Positions 7,927 to 17,599 of a DNA stretch of 64,000 nucleotides are shown in pieces; positions within the stretch are counted from its first letter, which is position 1, and each line of letters opens with the position of its first letter. A program made the translations under genes and the position numbers. The stretch is from assembly GCF_000384815.1 (NCBI RefSeq), contig NZ_ARQF01000018.1:62001-126000 (forward strand), in the 5' to 3' direction. Source of the stretch: Halodesulfovibrio aestuarii DSM 17919 = ATCC 29578. GTDB lineage: Bacteria; Desulfobacterota; Desulfovibrionia; Desulfovibrionales; Desulfovibrionaceae. The notes under the pieces were generated by a model. It made no database searches and was not told where the DNA came from. It saw nothing but the letters and a program-made list of their open reading frames with translations.

Positions 7927-9351
7927 TTAGAACTGATAATCCCAAAGGAGTACTGCGCGGTACGCATCACGAGTGTTGGAGGTTCCCCACACTTGAGGAT
8001 CGACTTCTATGTGGATATATCCGAGGCGTAAAATTAAACTGAGATGTTCGTATACCTTAAACGTGGTTTCAGAATCAATTTCGATGAGCCAGTCTTTGGT
8101 AGTGAGATATGTTCCCCAATTGTTTCTGTACCCCCCTTGAAGCAGTTCAGGAGAGAAACGGTTGTTTTTGACGGCATCAGTGTTGTTTGTCCCACGCATA
8201 TAGAGAAGCTTGCATGACGTGGATAAATCATCAGTGAAAGCAAGATCGTCAACAGTAAGCCCCAGTGTCCATCGGCCTGTGGCGTCTTGTATGAGCAATG
8301 CAGACTCTGTTGTTATCGCATACTTGTAGTACCCGAAGTCCGTAAGGCCCCACTGGTTAGTGATAAAGGGCATTCTGCCTGCACCGTCTTCATATGCGTT
8401 GTTACTATCACCGCTTCCCCACCAGCCTAGAATGCCAATGGTCATGAAGTTAAGTGCCCAATCCAATTCCCCTAATAGAACAGCTCCCTGTCTGCTTGCA
8501 GCATCGTTGCCGCCGTATAGTGTTCCCCACATGAGGTCGCTTTTTGCAATGAGGTTACAGGGGCTGTGATAACGCCCCGAAAATCCGGCCCAAAATGCCC
8601 ATGGATTTCCGGAGAAGTTTGAGAATCCGTTCCATAGTCCAATATTGCCACCATCAACCCAGGCAATACCTAAAGGATCTCCTGAAACGTTTTTACCAAA
8701 TTCAGTATAGGCAACATACGGTGTGAAGATATTGTCTTTCGGCGTATAAGAAAATGTTGCCGCAAAAATATCCATCGTCTCGTTTGAAAAAGCTGGGTCG
8801 GAGTTGGTATATGGCCTGCCCCAAATTACGGTGCCGTTTATTGTGTCTGTAAATTCGTATCCCAAGGTTACAGCGGCTATGTTGTCGTCAAGAATGATGG
8901 AGCCGCCAATCTGGTTAGGGAGAGAAGCAGAAATAAGACCGGCTCTTCCGTCCAGTGGTAGCTGATCGGGTTTAACATGAATGAACATGAACGTCGTTTG
9001 TATGTTGGCACCATCTGTGCCTATTTGTCCTCCTGCGAATTCGCCATATCCATTCCCTTCATCCACTCCCCAGTAGGTGTCTACTTCAAAGAGGGCCGTG
9101 CCGGAGACCTCTTCGTGCGGATTAATGTCGAACTGAAAGCGGTAATATTGGGCTGCTCGAAAATCGTTGTTGATTTCCTCTTCTGCGTAAGGAGAAGCAA
9201 ATCCCAGCGTGGAACCAGTTGACCATTGGGTGAATACTTGTAATGTCCCAGAGGGGTGTATTTCCAATGCAACGCATGTATCCGCTATACACAGAAGTGA
9301 TGCGGTAATGATACAGAGTTTAATGACGTATGAAATAGGATGTTTTTTCAT
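7927..9351 (-). CDS. outer-membrane trimeric porin, Desulfovibrio type
   Basis: General diffusion porin of the outer membrane. 474 residues with a signal peptide (hydrophobic core SYVIKLCIITASLLCI, cleavage near CVALEI). The mature part is a run of amphipathic beta strands with alternating aromatic and polar residues, for instance FRAAQYYRFQFDINPHEEVS and FTPYVAYTEFGKNVSGD, and ends in a typical terminal strand, YRAVLLWDYQF, whose last residue is Phe as needed for BAM insertion. It resembles the porins abundant in Desulfovibrio outer membranes. No strong ribosome binding site is seen before the ATG at 9351. Confidence 0.85.
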   Translation of the reverse strand: MKKHPISYVIKLCIITASLLCIADTCVALEIHPSGTLQVFTQWSTGSTLGFASPYAEEEINNDFRAAQYYRFQFDINPHEEVSGTALFEVDTYWGVDEGNGYGEFAGGQIGTDGANIQTTFMFIHVKPDQLPLDGRAGLISASLPNQIGGSIILDDNIAAVTLGYEFTDTINGTVIWGRPYTNSDPAFSNETMDIFAATFSYTPKDNIFTPYVAYTEFGKNVSGDPLGIAWVDGGNIGLWNGFSNFSGNPWAFWAGFSGRYHSPCNLIAKSDLMWGTLYGGNDAASRQGAVLLGELDWALNFMTIGILGWWGSGDSNNAYEDGAGRMPFITNQWGLTDFGYYKYAITTESALLIQDATGRWTLGLTVDDLAFTDDLSTSCKLLYMRGTNNTDAVKNNRFSPELLQGGYRNNWGTYLTTKDWLIEIDSETTFKVYEHLSLILRLGYIHIEVDPQVWGTSNTRDAYRAVLLWDYQF

Positions 9352-9493
9352 GGCATAACATGTTGGGATTTAAATCTATCATTAAGCTATGTATCATGGG
9401 TAGTATTGGAAATGATATTTATCCCCATGTCACAATTGATTAGTCTAAAAGCAACAGTAGGATACAACTTAGAAAGATGGTACACGAGTAGCT

Positions 9494-11344
9494 ATGGAAC
9501 CTATCGATTTAAAGACGATTCCCGTTTCTCCGGGAGTATATTTATATAAGGACGCGCATGGGCGCGTTGTGTATGTGGGGAAGGCAAAGCATCTTCGTAA
9601 GCGAGTTGCCTCGTACTTTCGTCCGCTTGAAACTCAAACTCCCAAAACACGGGCGATGCTTCGGCAGGCACAGTCTATAACAACACTGATCACCACAACG
9701 GAAAAGGAAGCGCTGTTGCTTGAGGCGAGCCTCATTAAGAAACATCGCCCGAGATACAATATTCTGTTGCGGGATGATAAACAGTATGTGCTGTTTAAAT
9801 TGAATAAGAAACATCGATGGCCCCGACTAACGCTCACCCGCAAGGTGCTTAAAGACGGCTCAAAATATTTTGGTCCGTTCACTTCGTCTCATTCAGCATG
9901 GGAAACTCTTAAAGCTGTTCATAAAGTATTCAAGTTGCGCAGGTGCTCAGACAGAGCATTTGCTAACAGAGTGCGACCTTGCCTGTATCATCATATAGGG
10001 CAGTGTCTTGCTCCATGCTGTCTGGAAATTTCTCACGATGATTATTCGGAGCAGGTACAGCGTGTAGAGCTGTTGCTTTCTGGAAAATCTAATGAACTTG
10101 TGGAGATACTCTCCGCAAAAATGTTCGCCGCTTCTGAGGCTATGGAATTTGAAACAGCCGCGCAGCTTCGTGATCAGATTAAGGCTATTGAATTGACGGT
10201 GGAGACGCAGGCTGCCGTAATCCCTACCGCACATGATGTGGATGTCATTGGTCTTGGTGAAACGGACAAAGGATTGGCTCTAGGCATTCTGTTTATTCGC
10301 GGCGGTATTCTTATCGACAAGAAATACTATTTTTGGGCAGGGCTTGGACTTGAAGAAGCGCCTGAACTACTTCAGTCTTTTGTTGCCCAGTATTATAGTG
10401 TGAACAGTTTTGTTCCGGCACGCGTTGTTGTCCCGTGGGGGAATGATGTGCTCGGAGATGAAACAAATATGGAGCCCCTTGCTGCCCATGCAGAGGCGCT
10501 GACAGAATTGCGTGGAATGCAGGTGCGAGTTGCTCCACCACGTAATGATACAGAAAGTAAGCTTGTGACCATGGCTACAGCAAACGCCATTGATGATTCA
10601 AGAAATAAGCGGAATATCAGCCCGCTTGCTATTCTGCAAAAACGGCTTGGTATGGCAGAAGAGCCGTATAGAACTGAAATTGTCGATGTGTCCCATACGT
10701 CGGGCAAAGACACCAGAGTGGGGATGGTTGTATTTGAAGGAGACTCACCTGCTAAGAGTGAGTATAGAACCTACGCTTTCACGGACGAAGAAGGTGGGGG
10801 AGACGACTATGGCGTATTGGCGCTATGGATGGAGCGGCGTCTGAATTCAGGGCCTCCCTGGCCGGATTTATTGTTGATAGATGGAGGTCGCGGACAGTTG
10901 AATGCTGTAGTGAGTGTTCTGGAAGCACACGGACAGGGTGATTTGTGTACTGTTATTTCCATTGCAAAAGCCCGTAAGGATGAATCCGGAAGAGCTGATA
11001 GACGCAAAGGAAATATTGAAGATAGAATTTTTCTTCCTGGGCGTTCCAACCCTCTTCAGTTAAAGGCGGGAGCTCCAGAATTATTGCTGTTGCAGCATAT
11101 GCGTGATCTTTGTCACGACTATTCGATTGGCAGGCATAGAAAGGCGCGCTCAGGGCGGGCCTTGTCTGGTGAGCTTCAGCGTATTCCCGGCATCGGTCCA
11201 TCGATGGCAAAAAAGTTGTGGGGGCACTACTCCTCTGTGAAGGAGATGGCAGAAGCATCCGTGGCCGACCTGATGCGAATTGATGGGGTCGGGAAGAAAA
11301 AAGCGGAAGCTATCCATGAAGGCCTTTCTGTTTTTAGAGGGTGA
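9494..11344 (+). CDS. uvrC: excinuclease ABC subunit C
   Basis: Makes both incisions in nucleotide excision repair together with UvrB. 616 residues, normal. Order: GIY-YIG nuclease at the N-terminus (VSPGVYLYKD, VVYVGKAKHLRKRVASYF), Cys-rich region near RRCSDRAFANRVRPCLYHH, UVR motif around residue 205-240 (KMFAASEAMEFETAAQLRDQ) that binds UvrB, then the RNase H-like C-terminal nuclease (EIVDVSHTSGKDTRVGMVVF and DLLLIDGGRGQLNAV) and two helix-hairpin-helix motifs (LQRIPGIGPSMAKKL, LMRIDGVGKKKAEAI). Convergent or divergent neighbours give no operon. Confidence 0.98.
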   Translation: MEPIDLKTIPVSPGVYLYKDAHGRVVYVGKAKHLRKRVASYFRPLETQTPKTRAMLRQAQSITTLITTTEKEALLLEASLIKKHRPRYNILLRDDKQYVLFKLNKKHRWPRLTLTRKVLKDGSKYFGPFTSSHSAWETLKAVHKVFKLRRCSDRAFANRVRPCLYHHIGQCLAPCCLEISHDDYSEQVQRVELLLSGKSNELVEILSAKMFAASEAMEFETAAQLRDQIKAIELTVETQAAVIPTAHDVDVIGLGETDKGLALGILFIRGGILIDKKYYFWAGLGLEEAPELLQSFVAQYYSVNSFVPARVVVPWGNDVLGDETNMEPLAAHAEALTELRGMQVRVAPPRNDTESKLVTMATANAIDDSRNKRNISPLAILQKRLGMAEEPYRTEIVDVSHTSGKDTRVGMVVFEGDSPAKSEYRTYAFTDEEGGGDDYGVLALWMERRLNSGPPWPDLLLIDGGRGQLNAVVSVLEAHGQGDLCTVISIAKARKDESGRADRRKGNIEDRIFLPGRSNPLQLKAGAPELLLLQHMRDLCHDYSIGRHRKARSGRALSGELQRIPGIGPSMAKKLWGHYSSVKEMAEASVADLMRIDGVGKKKAEAIHEGLSVFRG

Positions 11345-11885
11345 TAATGCTTTTGGGGGAATAGTTAGCCTGAGTACTAAATGTTGTGGTGAATGTTTTA
11401 CTTTGATTAATAACAGTTTTTCTTTCAGCTATCCTATGAAAATATTTTAATTAGTTGCAAAATCATACGGAAAAACGCTACAAAGTGGTTAGACCATTTG
11501 TAGCGGGATTAATAGAATAACCGATATTTGATAATAAATACAACAAAAATAGCTGGTTACGAAATAGGTTGAGTGTCGCTTAAAATGGCGTTATGTAAGT
11601 AATTATTTATATAATAAAATAAGATGCTATTTTTTAAGAAACTTTTGCCAAGATTATGGACGGAAACATTTTATTGGTGTATCTGAAAAAAAGCTTTATA
11701 TTTAGGAGTTTGTATAGGGTGTTGCTTTAACAAGAACATGAGGGGGAGATTGTCACATTAGGCGTAGTGTGGCGATTTGAAAAAGCACATTGGTTTTACA
11801 CGTTCTCATCTATGAAACCTTATATGGCGTATTAAGGTGTGTTAGAGCCGGGTGTGACTCCTCGTAGCAATGTGTAGGGAGAGTT
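11345..11885. other. gene-free AT-rich stretch with a strong hairpin
   Basis: About 540 bp without a credible reading frame on either strand. The notable element is the hairpin at 11471-11505 described separately. The right part presumably holds the promoter of the CII-like gene at 11886, but no clear -35/-10 pair stands out. Confidence 0.6.
11471..11505 (-). terminator. strong hairpin, terminator-like on the reverse strand
   Basis: CGCTACAAA/TTTGTAGCG plus TGGT/ACCA gives 13 base pairs with one bulge and a three-base loop. On the reverse strand it is followed by five T. No reverse-strand gene is visible upstream of it, so it may end an unknown short RNA or be a remnant. Confidence 0.5.
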
Positions 11886-12176
11886 ATGATGCGTTCTGAG
11901 TTAACTAAGATTGTCCATGAACTAGTGTTAAACAGTCCAATTCCAGCAAAAGCACTAGCAAAAGAAATCGGCAAGCCGTATTCAACCTTGCTTCGCGAAG
12001 TGAATCCGTATGATGCCGGAGCTAAGTTGGGCGTTGAAACGTTAATGGACATAATGAAGAAGACTGGAAACATTGAACCATTAGAGTACATTGCTCAAGA
12101 AATGGGATTTGCAATTGTGAATCCACAACTTATGGAAGAGCCGAGTAATACTGCTAATCTTGCCGAAATCGCATAG
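11886..12176 (+). CDS. phage CII-like regulatory protein, orphan
   Basis: 96 residues, start at ATG ATG preceded by GGGAGAGTT. The first half has a helix-turn-helix: IPAKALAKEIGKPYSTLLRE and then VNPYDAGAKLGVETLMDIMK. This pattern matches the phage regulatory CII (CP76-type) family found in temperate phages. No other phage gene adjoins; the gene has its own terminator and a 540-bp gap in front. It may be a domesticated phage regulator. Targets are unknown. Confidence 0.75.
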   Translation: MMRSELTKIVHELVLNSPIPAKALAKEIGKPYSTLLREVNPYDAGAKLGVETLMDIMKKTGNIEPLEYIAQEMGFAIVNPQLMEEPSNTANLAEIA

Positions 12177-12228
12177 CGAGTAATCACTAATGTGATAGGC
12201 TGAGGTTTTCAGTCTCTGCTAATCTTTA

Positions 12229-12260
12229 AGAGACTTGTAGTAATACAGGTCTCTTTTATT
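12229..12260 (+). terminator. terminator of the CII-like gene
   Basis: AGAGACTTGTA/TACAGGTCTCT stem with one G-U pair on the plus strand, then TTTTATTTT. Confidence 0.85.
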
Positions 12261-12265
12261 TTGGA

Positions 12266-12299
12266 TAAAAAAAGCTTCTGATATTATCAGAAGCTTTTT
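12266..12299 (-). terminator. terminator of mnmA (bidirectional)
   Basis: Stem AAAAGCTTCTGAT/ATCAGAAGCTTTT with T runs on both strands, 7 bp after the mnmA stop. Confidence 0.9.
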
Positions 12300-12305
12300 G
12301 AATTT

Positions 12306-13343
12306 TTATTGGATGGAGCTTTTAATAATGCCACCGCCTAGCACGGTGAGATCTTTGTCATATACACAACATACTTGGCCACTTGCAGGAGGGGACTGCG
12401 GTTCATTGTACGTGACAATGAGCATATCGTCCTGTTCGCTGATGGTTACCGGAATAGGCTGTTGTCTGTAACGGGTTCGAACCAAAAGATTTTCCCCCCA
12501 GTGTTTTTTAGAAACAAGGTAATTCATGTTGCTTACGATACAGCCTGTTGAAAGAAGTTCTGCTTTAGGACCTACAAGAAGAACGTTTTTCTCAAGTTCC
12601 TTGCAGATCACGTAGAGCGGTTCTTTCCATGCAATACCAAGACCTTTGCGCTGGCCTTCCGTATACTGCCACAGCCCATTGTGTTTGCCGACAACAGTTC
12701 CGTCCGTTAACTCCATATTTCCGCCGGAACCAAGGGTGGCACCTCGGTTAATTAAAAAAGCGCGGTAGTCATCGTTTGGAACAAAGCAAATCTCCTGACT
12801 TTCACTTGGGTACGCAGGAGCAATTCCACGTTCTTCGAGTTCTGCTTTAATGTCTTCTTTTTTCTTTTTGCCAAGCGGGAAGAGTGCCTTTTTCAGCTGT
12901 TGCTTTGGTACAAGCGATAAAAAATAGCTTTGGTCCTTTTTAGGGTCGTGTCCTCGGGAAAGCGTACGCCCGTAAACCGGATGGTTTTCCAGAACAGCAT
13001 AATGTCCCGTCGCAATCTGTTCCGCGCCAAGTTTTTCGGCCTCACGCAGCAGTGCTCCGAACTTCATGGTGGCATTGCATAACGCACACGGGTTCGGAGT
13101 ACGTCCATGTATGTATTCATCCATAAATGGAGTAACAACAAATCGTTCAAATTCTTCGTGCAGATCAACAGCATGAAAAGGAATACCCAACGTTGCGCAC
13201 ATGGCACCAATAGCCTCTTCTCTTTCTTTGCATGGTGCAAGAAAGTGAGCATGGAGCGCAAAAATGTCGTATCCCTGTTCTTTCAATGTGAGCAGAGCGT
13301 ACAAAGAATCTATTCCGCCGCTTACTGCAACTGCAATGGTCAT
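12306..13343 (-). CDS. mnmA: tRNA-specific 2-thiouridylase
   Basis: Adds the 2-thio group to U34 of tRNAs for Lys, Glu and Gln. 345 residues. Seen: PP-loop ATP site VAVSGGIDSLYALLTLKEQG at residues 4-20, first catalytic Cys in TPNPCALCNATMKFG, ATGHYA, and the second Cys in SESQEICFVPNDDYRAF with the following GLWQYTEGQRKGLG. The C-terminal beta-barrel is slightly shorter than in E. coli MnmA (368 residues). It is the last gene of a same-strand run after gatA, with 135 bp between them. Confidence 0.95.
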   Translation of the reverse strand: MTIAVAVSGGIDSLYALLTLKEQGYDIFALHAHFLAPCKEREEAIGAMCATLGIPFHAVDLHEEFERFVVTPFMDEYIHGRTPNPCALCNATMKFGALLREAEKLGAEQIATGHYAVLENHPVYGRTLSRGHDPKKDQSYFLSLVPKQQLKKALFPLGKKKKEDIKAELEERGIAPAYPSESQEICFVPNDDYRAFLINRGATLGSGGNMELTDGTVVGKHNGLWQYTEGQRKGLGIAWKEPLYVICKELEKNVLLVGPKAELLSTGCIVSNMNYLVSKKHWGENLLVRTRYRQQPIPVTISEQDDMLIVTYNEPQSPPASGQVCCVYDKDLTVLGGGIIKSSIQ

Positions 13344-13478
13344 AGCTATTCCTGAGCGTTTTTTTAATGCCTTCGGTGAACCGCAGGAGACAAATGTACC
13401 TTGTTAATAAACGAAGGGAAGCCTGCCGCACAGACTTCCCTTCAGTGTATCATAATTACGGGTCAGGCTTGGTTATTG

Positions 13479-14942
13479 TTATAGTCCTGCTGGTGCGCCG
13501 AGCTTTTCGGTATTTTTTTCAAGAAGCGAAGCAACTCCGTAAAGGGTCGCTTCGTCAAATTCTTTACCAAGAAGTTGGAGACCTACCGGCATATTGCTAT
13601 CTGCTCCCAAACCTACTGGAAGGGACAAGCCCGGAAGTCCTGCAAGGTTGAGGGAGATTGTGTAGATATCCAGAAGGTACATCTTGAGCGGATCGCTGGT
13701 AAATTCTCCAACTTTCCAAGCTGTGACTGGTGACGCAGGGCCAACAAGCACATCACATTTTTCAAGAGCCTTCAGGTAGTCTTCGCGTATAAGGCGACGA
13801 ACTTGTGCAGCTTTTTTGTAGTATGCATCGTAGTAGCCGGAGGAGAGCACGTAAGTGCCGAGCATAATGCGACGCTGCACTTCATCTCCGAAACCTTCGG
13901 AGCGGGACTTCACGTAGATGTCGAGCAGGTCTTCAGCATTATCGCTACGGTAACCGTACCGCACACCGTCAAAGCGCGCGAGGTTGGAGCTGGCTTCAGC
14001 CATGGCGATAATATAGTATGTCGCAATTGCGTAAGATGAATGCGGAAGCTCAACTTCAACGAGTTCTGCGCCGAGTTCTTCCAGTTTTGCAACGGCAGTT
14101 CGACATGCAGATTCGACTTCAGCATCCAGACCTTCAGCCCAGAATTCTTTAGGAAGACCTACTTTAAGACCTTTGAGGTCTTCGCGATGTAAGGCTGCAA
14201 GGTAGTTGTCCACAGGAACGTCCACACTTGTAGAATCTTTTTCATCATGTCCTGCAATAACCTGCAACATACGCGCATTATCTTCAACAGAACGGGTCAT
14301 AGGACCTATTTGATCAAGAGAAGAGCCGTACGCAACCATGCCGCGACGGGAAACACGACCATAGGTCGGCTTGAGACCAACACAACCACAGAGGCTTGCT
14401 GGCTGACGGATAGAGCCGCCAGTGTCGGTACCGAGGGTGCCAAAAACCTGTGAGGCGGTGACAGATGCCGCAGAACCACCGGAAGAGCCACCTGGAACTT
14501 TATTCAGATCCCAAGGGTTCTTGGTAGCTTTGTAGGCAGAGCTTTCTGTGGAAGACCCCATGGCGAATTCGTCCATGTTTGTTTTTCCAAGAAGAACTGC
14601 GCCAGCTTCTTTAAGCTTTGCGATGGCAAATGCATCATAAAATGGCTCAAAGTTTTCAAGAATTTTAGAACCGCAGGTAGTTTTAGTTCCTTTGGTACAA
14701 AGGAGGTCCTTTACGGTAAGCGGAACGCCCCATAACGGCTTGCTTGCATCTGGACCTGCTTCATCCATGGCACGAGCTTGTTCGAGAGCTTCTTCAGCCT
14801 GAACGGAAATGAGTGCTTGAATGGACGGTTCAGTTTCTTCAATGCGTTTTAAGCACGCTTCTACTACTTCTGTAACAGTAAGCTCTTTTGCCAACAGCTG
14901 GGAGCGAATTTCACTCAGGGATTTTTCGTACAAAAATGACAT
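13479..14942 (-). CDS. gatA: Asp-tRNA(Asn)/Glu-tRNA(Gln) amidotransferase subunit A
   Basis: Glutaminase subunit that supplies ammonia to turn Glu-tRNA(Gln), and possibly Asp-tRNA(Asn), into the correct aminoacyl-tRNA. 487 residues. The amidase signature is present: the Lys of [11 protein letters not shown], and [20 protein letters not shown] with the cis-Ser and catalytic Ser in [14 protein letters not shown]. It follows gatC by 18 bp. GatB, the kinase and amidating subunit, is 30 kb away at 45501. Confidence 0.97.
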   Translation of the reverse strand: MSFLYEKSLSEIRSQLLAKELTVTEVVEACLKRIEETEPSIQALISVQAEEALEQARAMDEAGPDASKPLWGVPLTVKDLLCTKGTKTTCGSKILENFEPFYDAFAIAKLKEAGAVLLGKTNMDEFAMGSSTESSAYKATKNPWDLNKVPGGSSGGSAASVTASQVFGTLGTDTGGSIRQPASLCGCVGLKPTYGRVSRRGMVAYGSSLDQIGPMTRSVEDNARMLQVIAGHDEKDSTSVDVPVDNYLAALHREDLKGLKVGLPKEFWAEGLDAEVESACRTAVAKLEELGAELVEVELPHSSYAIATYYIIAMAEASSNLARFDGVRYGYRSDNAEDLLDIYVKSRSEGFGDEVQRRIMLGTYVLSSGYYDAYYKKAAQVRRLIREDYLKALEKCDVLVGPASPVTAWKVGEFTSDPLKMYLLDIYTISLNLAGLPGLSLPVGLGADSNMPVGLQLLGKEFDEATLYGVASLLEKNTEKLGAPAGL

Positions 14943-14960
14943 GTGATAAAAACTCCGCTG

Positions 14961-15245
14961 TTAAACAATCTTAGGAACGATAAAGAACTGGCCATCTGTT
15001 TCCGGTGCGTTGGAAACAATGTCTTCGCGTGCAAAGCGTTTTTCCACTTTATCTTCACGTAAAGGCGTAGGCTGTTCTACGGGACTGTACAACGGTTCTG
15101 TACCGGCAGTGTCTAGCCCGTTCAGCGTGTCCATATATGAAAGAATATCTTCAAACTGGCCTGCAAACAGGCGCTGTTTTTCATCGTCGAGTTCAAGTCG
15201 GGCCAGCTTGGCAATTTGTGCTACCCGTTCAGGAGTAATACTCAT
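14961..15245 (-). CDS. gatC: Asp-tRNA(Asn)/Glu-tRNA(Gln) amidotransferase subunit C
   Basis: Small subunit that wraps the GatA-GatB interface. 94 residues with the usual N-terminal pattern [20 protein letters not shown], the [16 protein letters not shown] helix and the belt segment [10 protein letters not shown]. Located 14 bp after the lipoprotein gene and 18 bp before gatA on the same strand, so translation is likely coupled. Confidence 0.95.
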   Translation of the reverse strand: MSITPERVAQIAKLARLELDDEKQRLFAGQFEDILSYMDTLNGLDTAGTEPLYSPVEQPTPLREDKVEKRFAREDIVSNAPETDGQFFIVPKIV

Positions 15246-15259
15246 AGAGGTGTCTCCGG

Positions 15260-17467
15260 TTATTGAGAAGTGGCTGGCGTAGTTTCAAAAGAGAACAAGC
15301 CGTATTTTTCAGCTTCGGCAGTTGTTATAGGTCGTGTACTGCTGGCTGCTGTTGCCTGCTGCCTGCGGTACTCTTCCAAAGAAATGCCGAGTTCTTCAGC
15401 TTTTTTTGTATCTGCTTCATCCATCATCATCTGGATACGTTCATCGTGGCGAATGCGCACGGTGTTAACGCGGTTTGAAAATGATTCTGGATTAACTGGT
15501 ACAAAACCGTTTTTGGAAGGACGGAACAGAAATAAATTTTCAGTAGCGTTGCCATCTGCATCCCATGTGATTGGAGCAATACTCCAGTCCATATGTTGTG
15601 CTGAGGCGAGCTCTGCATTTACTGTATCGTCATCCCAGTCAGCAGGCATGGAGCCCATGCTTGCTGCGAGGCGGATAAAGTCATATCCAAGACCAACCCA
15701 TGCATCCGGCTTACCAAGACCTGCGTCATCCATTTCCTCTACCAGCTGCTTGGAAGCATTTGTAGGAGTAAATGGATTCCAGATGCCTGGGAATACTGCT
15801 AGCTTGTAGTAGCGGGATTCCAGCTTTCTGCCAGCAGATAATCCTTGTTCCCATAATGCGGTGCCAAGGAAAACTGCACGGTCTTCCTGATGGAAAAAGA
15901 AATGTGGAATAATAGATTCCATATTCTTCCAGCTATCCGGAAGGAACACTGCCTGAAATGCCGGTTGGTATGGCATATCTTCATATTGGCCTGTGTTCAT
16001 TTTGGCATACAACGGATTTTCTACATTCCCATTAACAGCTCGCAGTTCTTTGTTTTCCTGATCGCTTTTTATGAGAAGGTTTTTAACATTTTTTGACCAG
16101 CCTTGGGGGTCTTTCGGTGCGTAGCTTGCTGTCAGAACAGAGGATTGTGTCTGTTGTTGTGCAAGTTCTGCAAATAGTTGCGCCATATGTTTACCATAAT
16201 TTTCATTAGGGTAGAGCGCCGCAAACTTATTAATGCCTAGATCAAACTGTGCAAAGTTAAGCAATGTTTGAACCTGATCTTTAGGGCTGGAGAAGAATCT
16301 CCAAGCATCGTTACCTTCTGTTCCTGCAGGAAGAGAGGAAAGGAAGCTGAAGAACGCATGTTTTTCTGTAAGATCACGCTCGTAGATTCTACGGAAAATT
16401 TCTTTTCGAAGCGGACCGCCTACAATGGTGAAACCTTCCGGCAGAGCCGCAAGTTCCTGCTCCCACGTCGGGGATTCGGTATTAATAACTTTAAGTGCAA
16501 AGTTATACCCGTTGTTGGTGAGTTGCCAGTGTGCAATACCGGCACCGCGAAGAATTTTCCAGCCGATGTTTCCGTACGGTCCGGTAAGCGGTAATGCCAG
16601 TGCAATGCCTTGTGTCGGTTCACCGAATTCCTGTTGCAATGGGGCCAGCACAGAGTCGATAATAGTCGGGTCTGCCAGCTTTCCCAGTGTACGAAGACGC
16701 TCGATAGCCGCCCACGCAGACGGCCAATTCTGCTTATCTCCGGCAGCGCGATGCGCTTTTTCCAGCAGGATAAGAGAGTACGGGTACGTAATCTCGTTTT
16801 CCGGAGTTAGGAAACCGGAAAGGGTTGCAAGCAACTGGGCATCGGCATCTTTTAATTCTGAAAAAAGACGACGTTCCAGCGCAGCTCTGTATTTAGTATT
16901 GGGTGCCTTAGCATACAGGCTTTCAAGGGATGTAAGCGCCGCGCCTGTATTCCCTTTTTTCCATTCAACTCCGGCAAGGAGAAGGGCTGCGTTTGCACGC
17001 AAACCCCAAGGTTTTGATGTATTGTTGTAGGTGGACTCAAGAATGGTAAGGGCTTTGTTTTGTGGAAGTTGCTTAACTGCCAATACCCATGCGTCCTGCC
17101 ATTCTGTGGTGTCAATTGCATTGGGTTGGCTGGCCTGCCACTTGTCCAGAGCCTGTAACCCAAGGAATGCTTTACCACTTTTAATGGTGCTGAGCGCAAA
17201 GTAGCGCCATGCACTGCGTTTTTCTGGTTCAGACAAATTCTTTTTTTGCAGAAGCCTGTCAAAAAGCGAACTGGCTGAGATGTAGTCTCCGCTGTCATAG
17301 GCAGCACGAGCCTGCTTATACAGCTGTTGCTCTGCGCCTCTTGGAGAAGTGGCTTGTGGAGTTACAATCACTTGTTTTCCACAGCCGGAAAGAGAAGCCA
17401 CAGTAAGTGCCATAACCATGAGTGTAATAGTTACACCGCGTAAAGAAAGAGAAGATGTATATTTCAT
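15260..17467 (-). CDS. LppC-family lipoprotein, penicillin-binding protein activator type
   Basis: 735 residues. Outer-membrane lipoprotein with an N-terminal tetratricopeptide-like half ([20 protein letters not shown] and following) and a C-terminal periplasmic-binding fold ([47 protein letters not shown]). This is the layout of LpoA/LppC, which stimulates PBP1A, and I infer a role in peptidoglycan synthesis. The start at 17467 gives a lipoprotein signal with lipobox LSGC; an in-frame ATG at 17503 lies inside the dnaK terminator hairpin and is rejected. It heads the run with gatC, gatA and mnmA. Confidence 0.88.
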   Translation of the reverse strand: MKYTSSLSLRGVTITLMVMALTVASLSGCGKQVIVTPQATSPRGAEQQLYKQARAAYDSGDYISASSLFDRLLQKKNLSEPEKRSAWRYFALSTIKSGKAFLGLQALDKWQASQPNAIDTTEWQDAWVLAVKQLPQNKALTILESTYNNTSKPWGLRANAALLLAGVEWKKGNTGAALTSLESLYAKAPNTKYRAALERRLFSELKDADAQLLATLSGFLTPENEITYPYSLILLEKAHRAAGDKQNWPSAWAAIERLRTLGKLADPTIIDSVLAPLQQEFGEPTQGIALALPLTGPYGNIGWKILRGAGIAHWQLTNNGYNFALKVINTESPTWEQELAALPEGFTIVGGPLRKEIFRRIYERDLTEKHAFFSFLSSLPAGTEGNDAWRFFSSPKDQVQTLLNFAQFDLGINKFAALYPNENYGKHMAQLFAELAQQQTQSSVLTASYAPKDPQGWSKNVKNLLIKSDQENKELRAVNGNVENPLYAKMNTGQYEDMPYQPAFQAVFLPDSWKNMESIIPHFFFHQEDRAVFLGTALWEQGLSAGRKLESRYYKLAVFPGIWNPFTPTNASKQLVEEMDDAGLGKPDAWVGLGYDFIRLAASMGSMPADWDDDTVNAELASAQHMDWSIAPITWDADGNATENLFLFRPSKNGFVPVNPESFSNRVNTVRIRHDERIQMMMDEADTKKAEELGISLEEYRRQQATAASSTRPITTAEAEKYGLFSFETTPATSQ

Positions 17468-17482
17468 AGCATAATACCGTAT

Positions 17483-17520
17483 AAAAAATGGCCTGATCCG
17501 CATAAGTGCGAATCAGGCCA
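17483..17520 (-). terminator. terminator of dnaK
   Basis: Imperfect 13-bp stem GGCCTGATTCGCA...TGCGGATCAGGCC followed by six T on the reverse strand, about 80 bp after the dnaK stop. Confidence 0.88.
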
Positions 17521-17599
17521 AGGTAATCATATCAACCAGCAATTGCAAGAGCATGATGCGGGTAAGCGGTGTTATTACCCCTTGCCGGTAATTTTGTAA

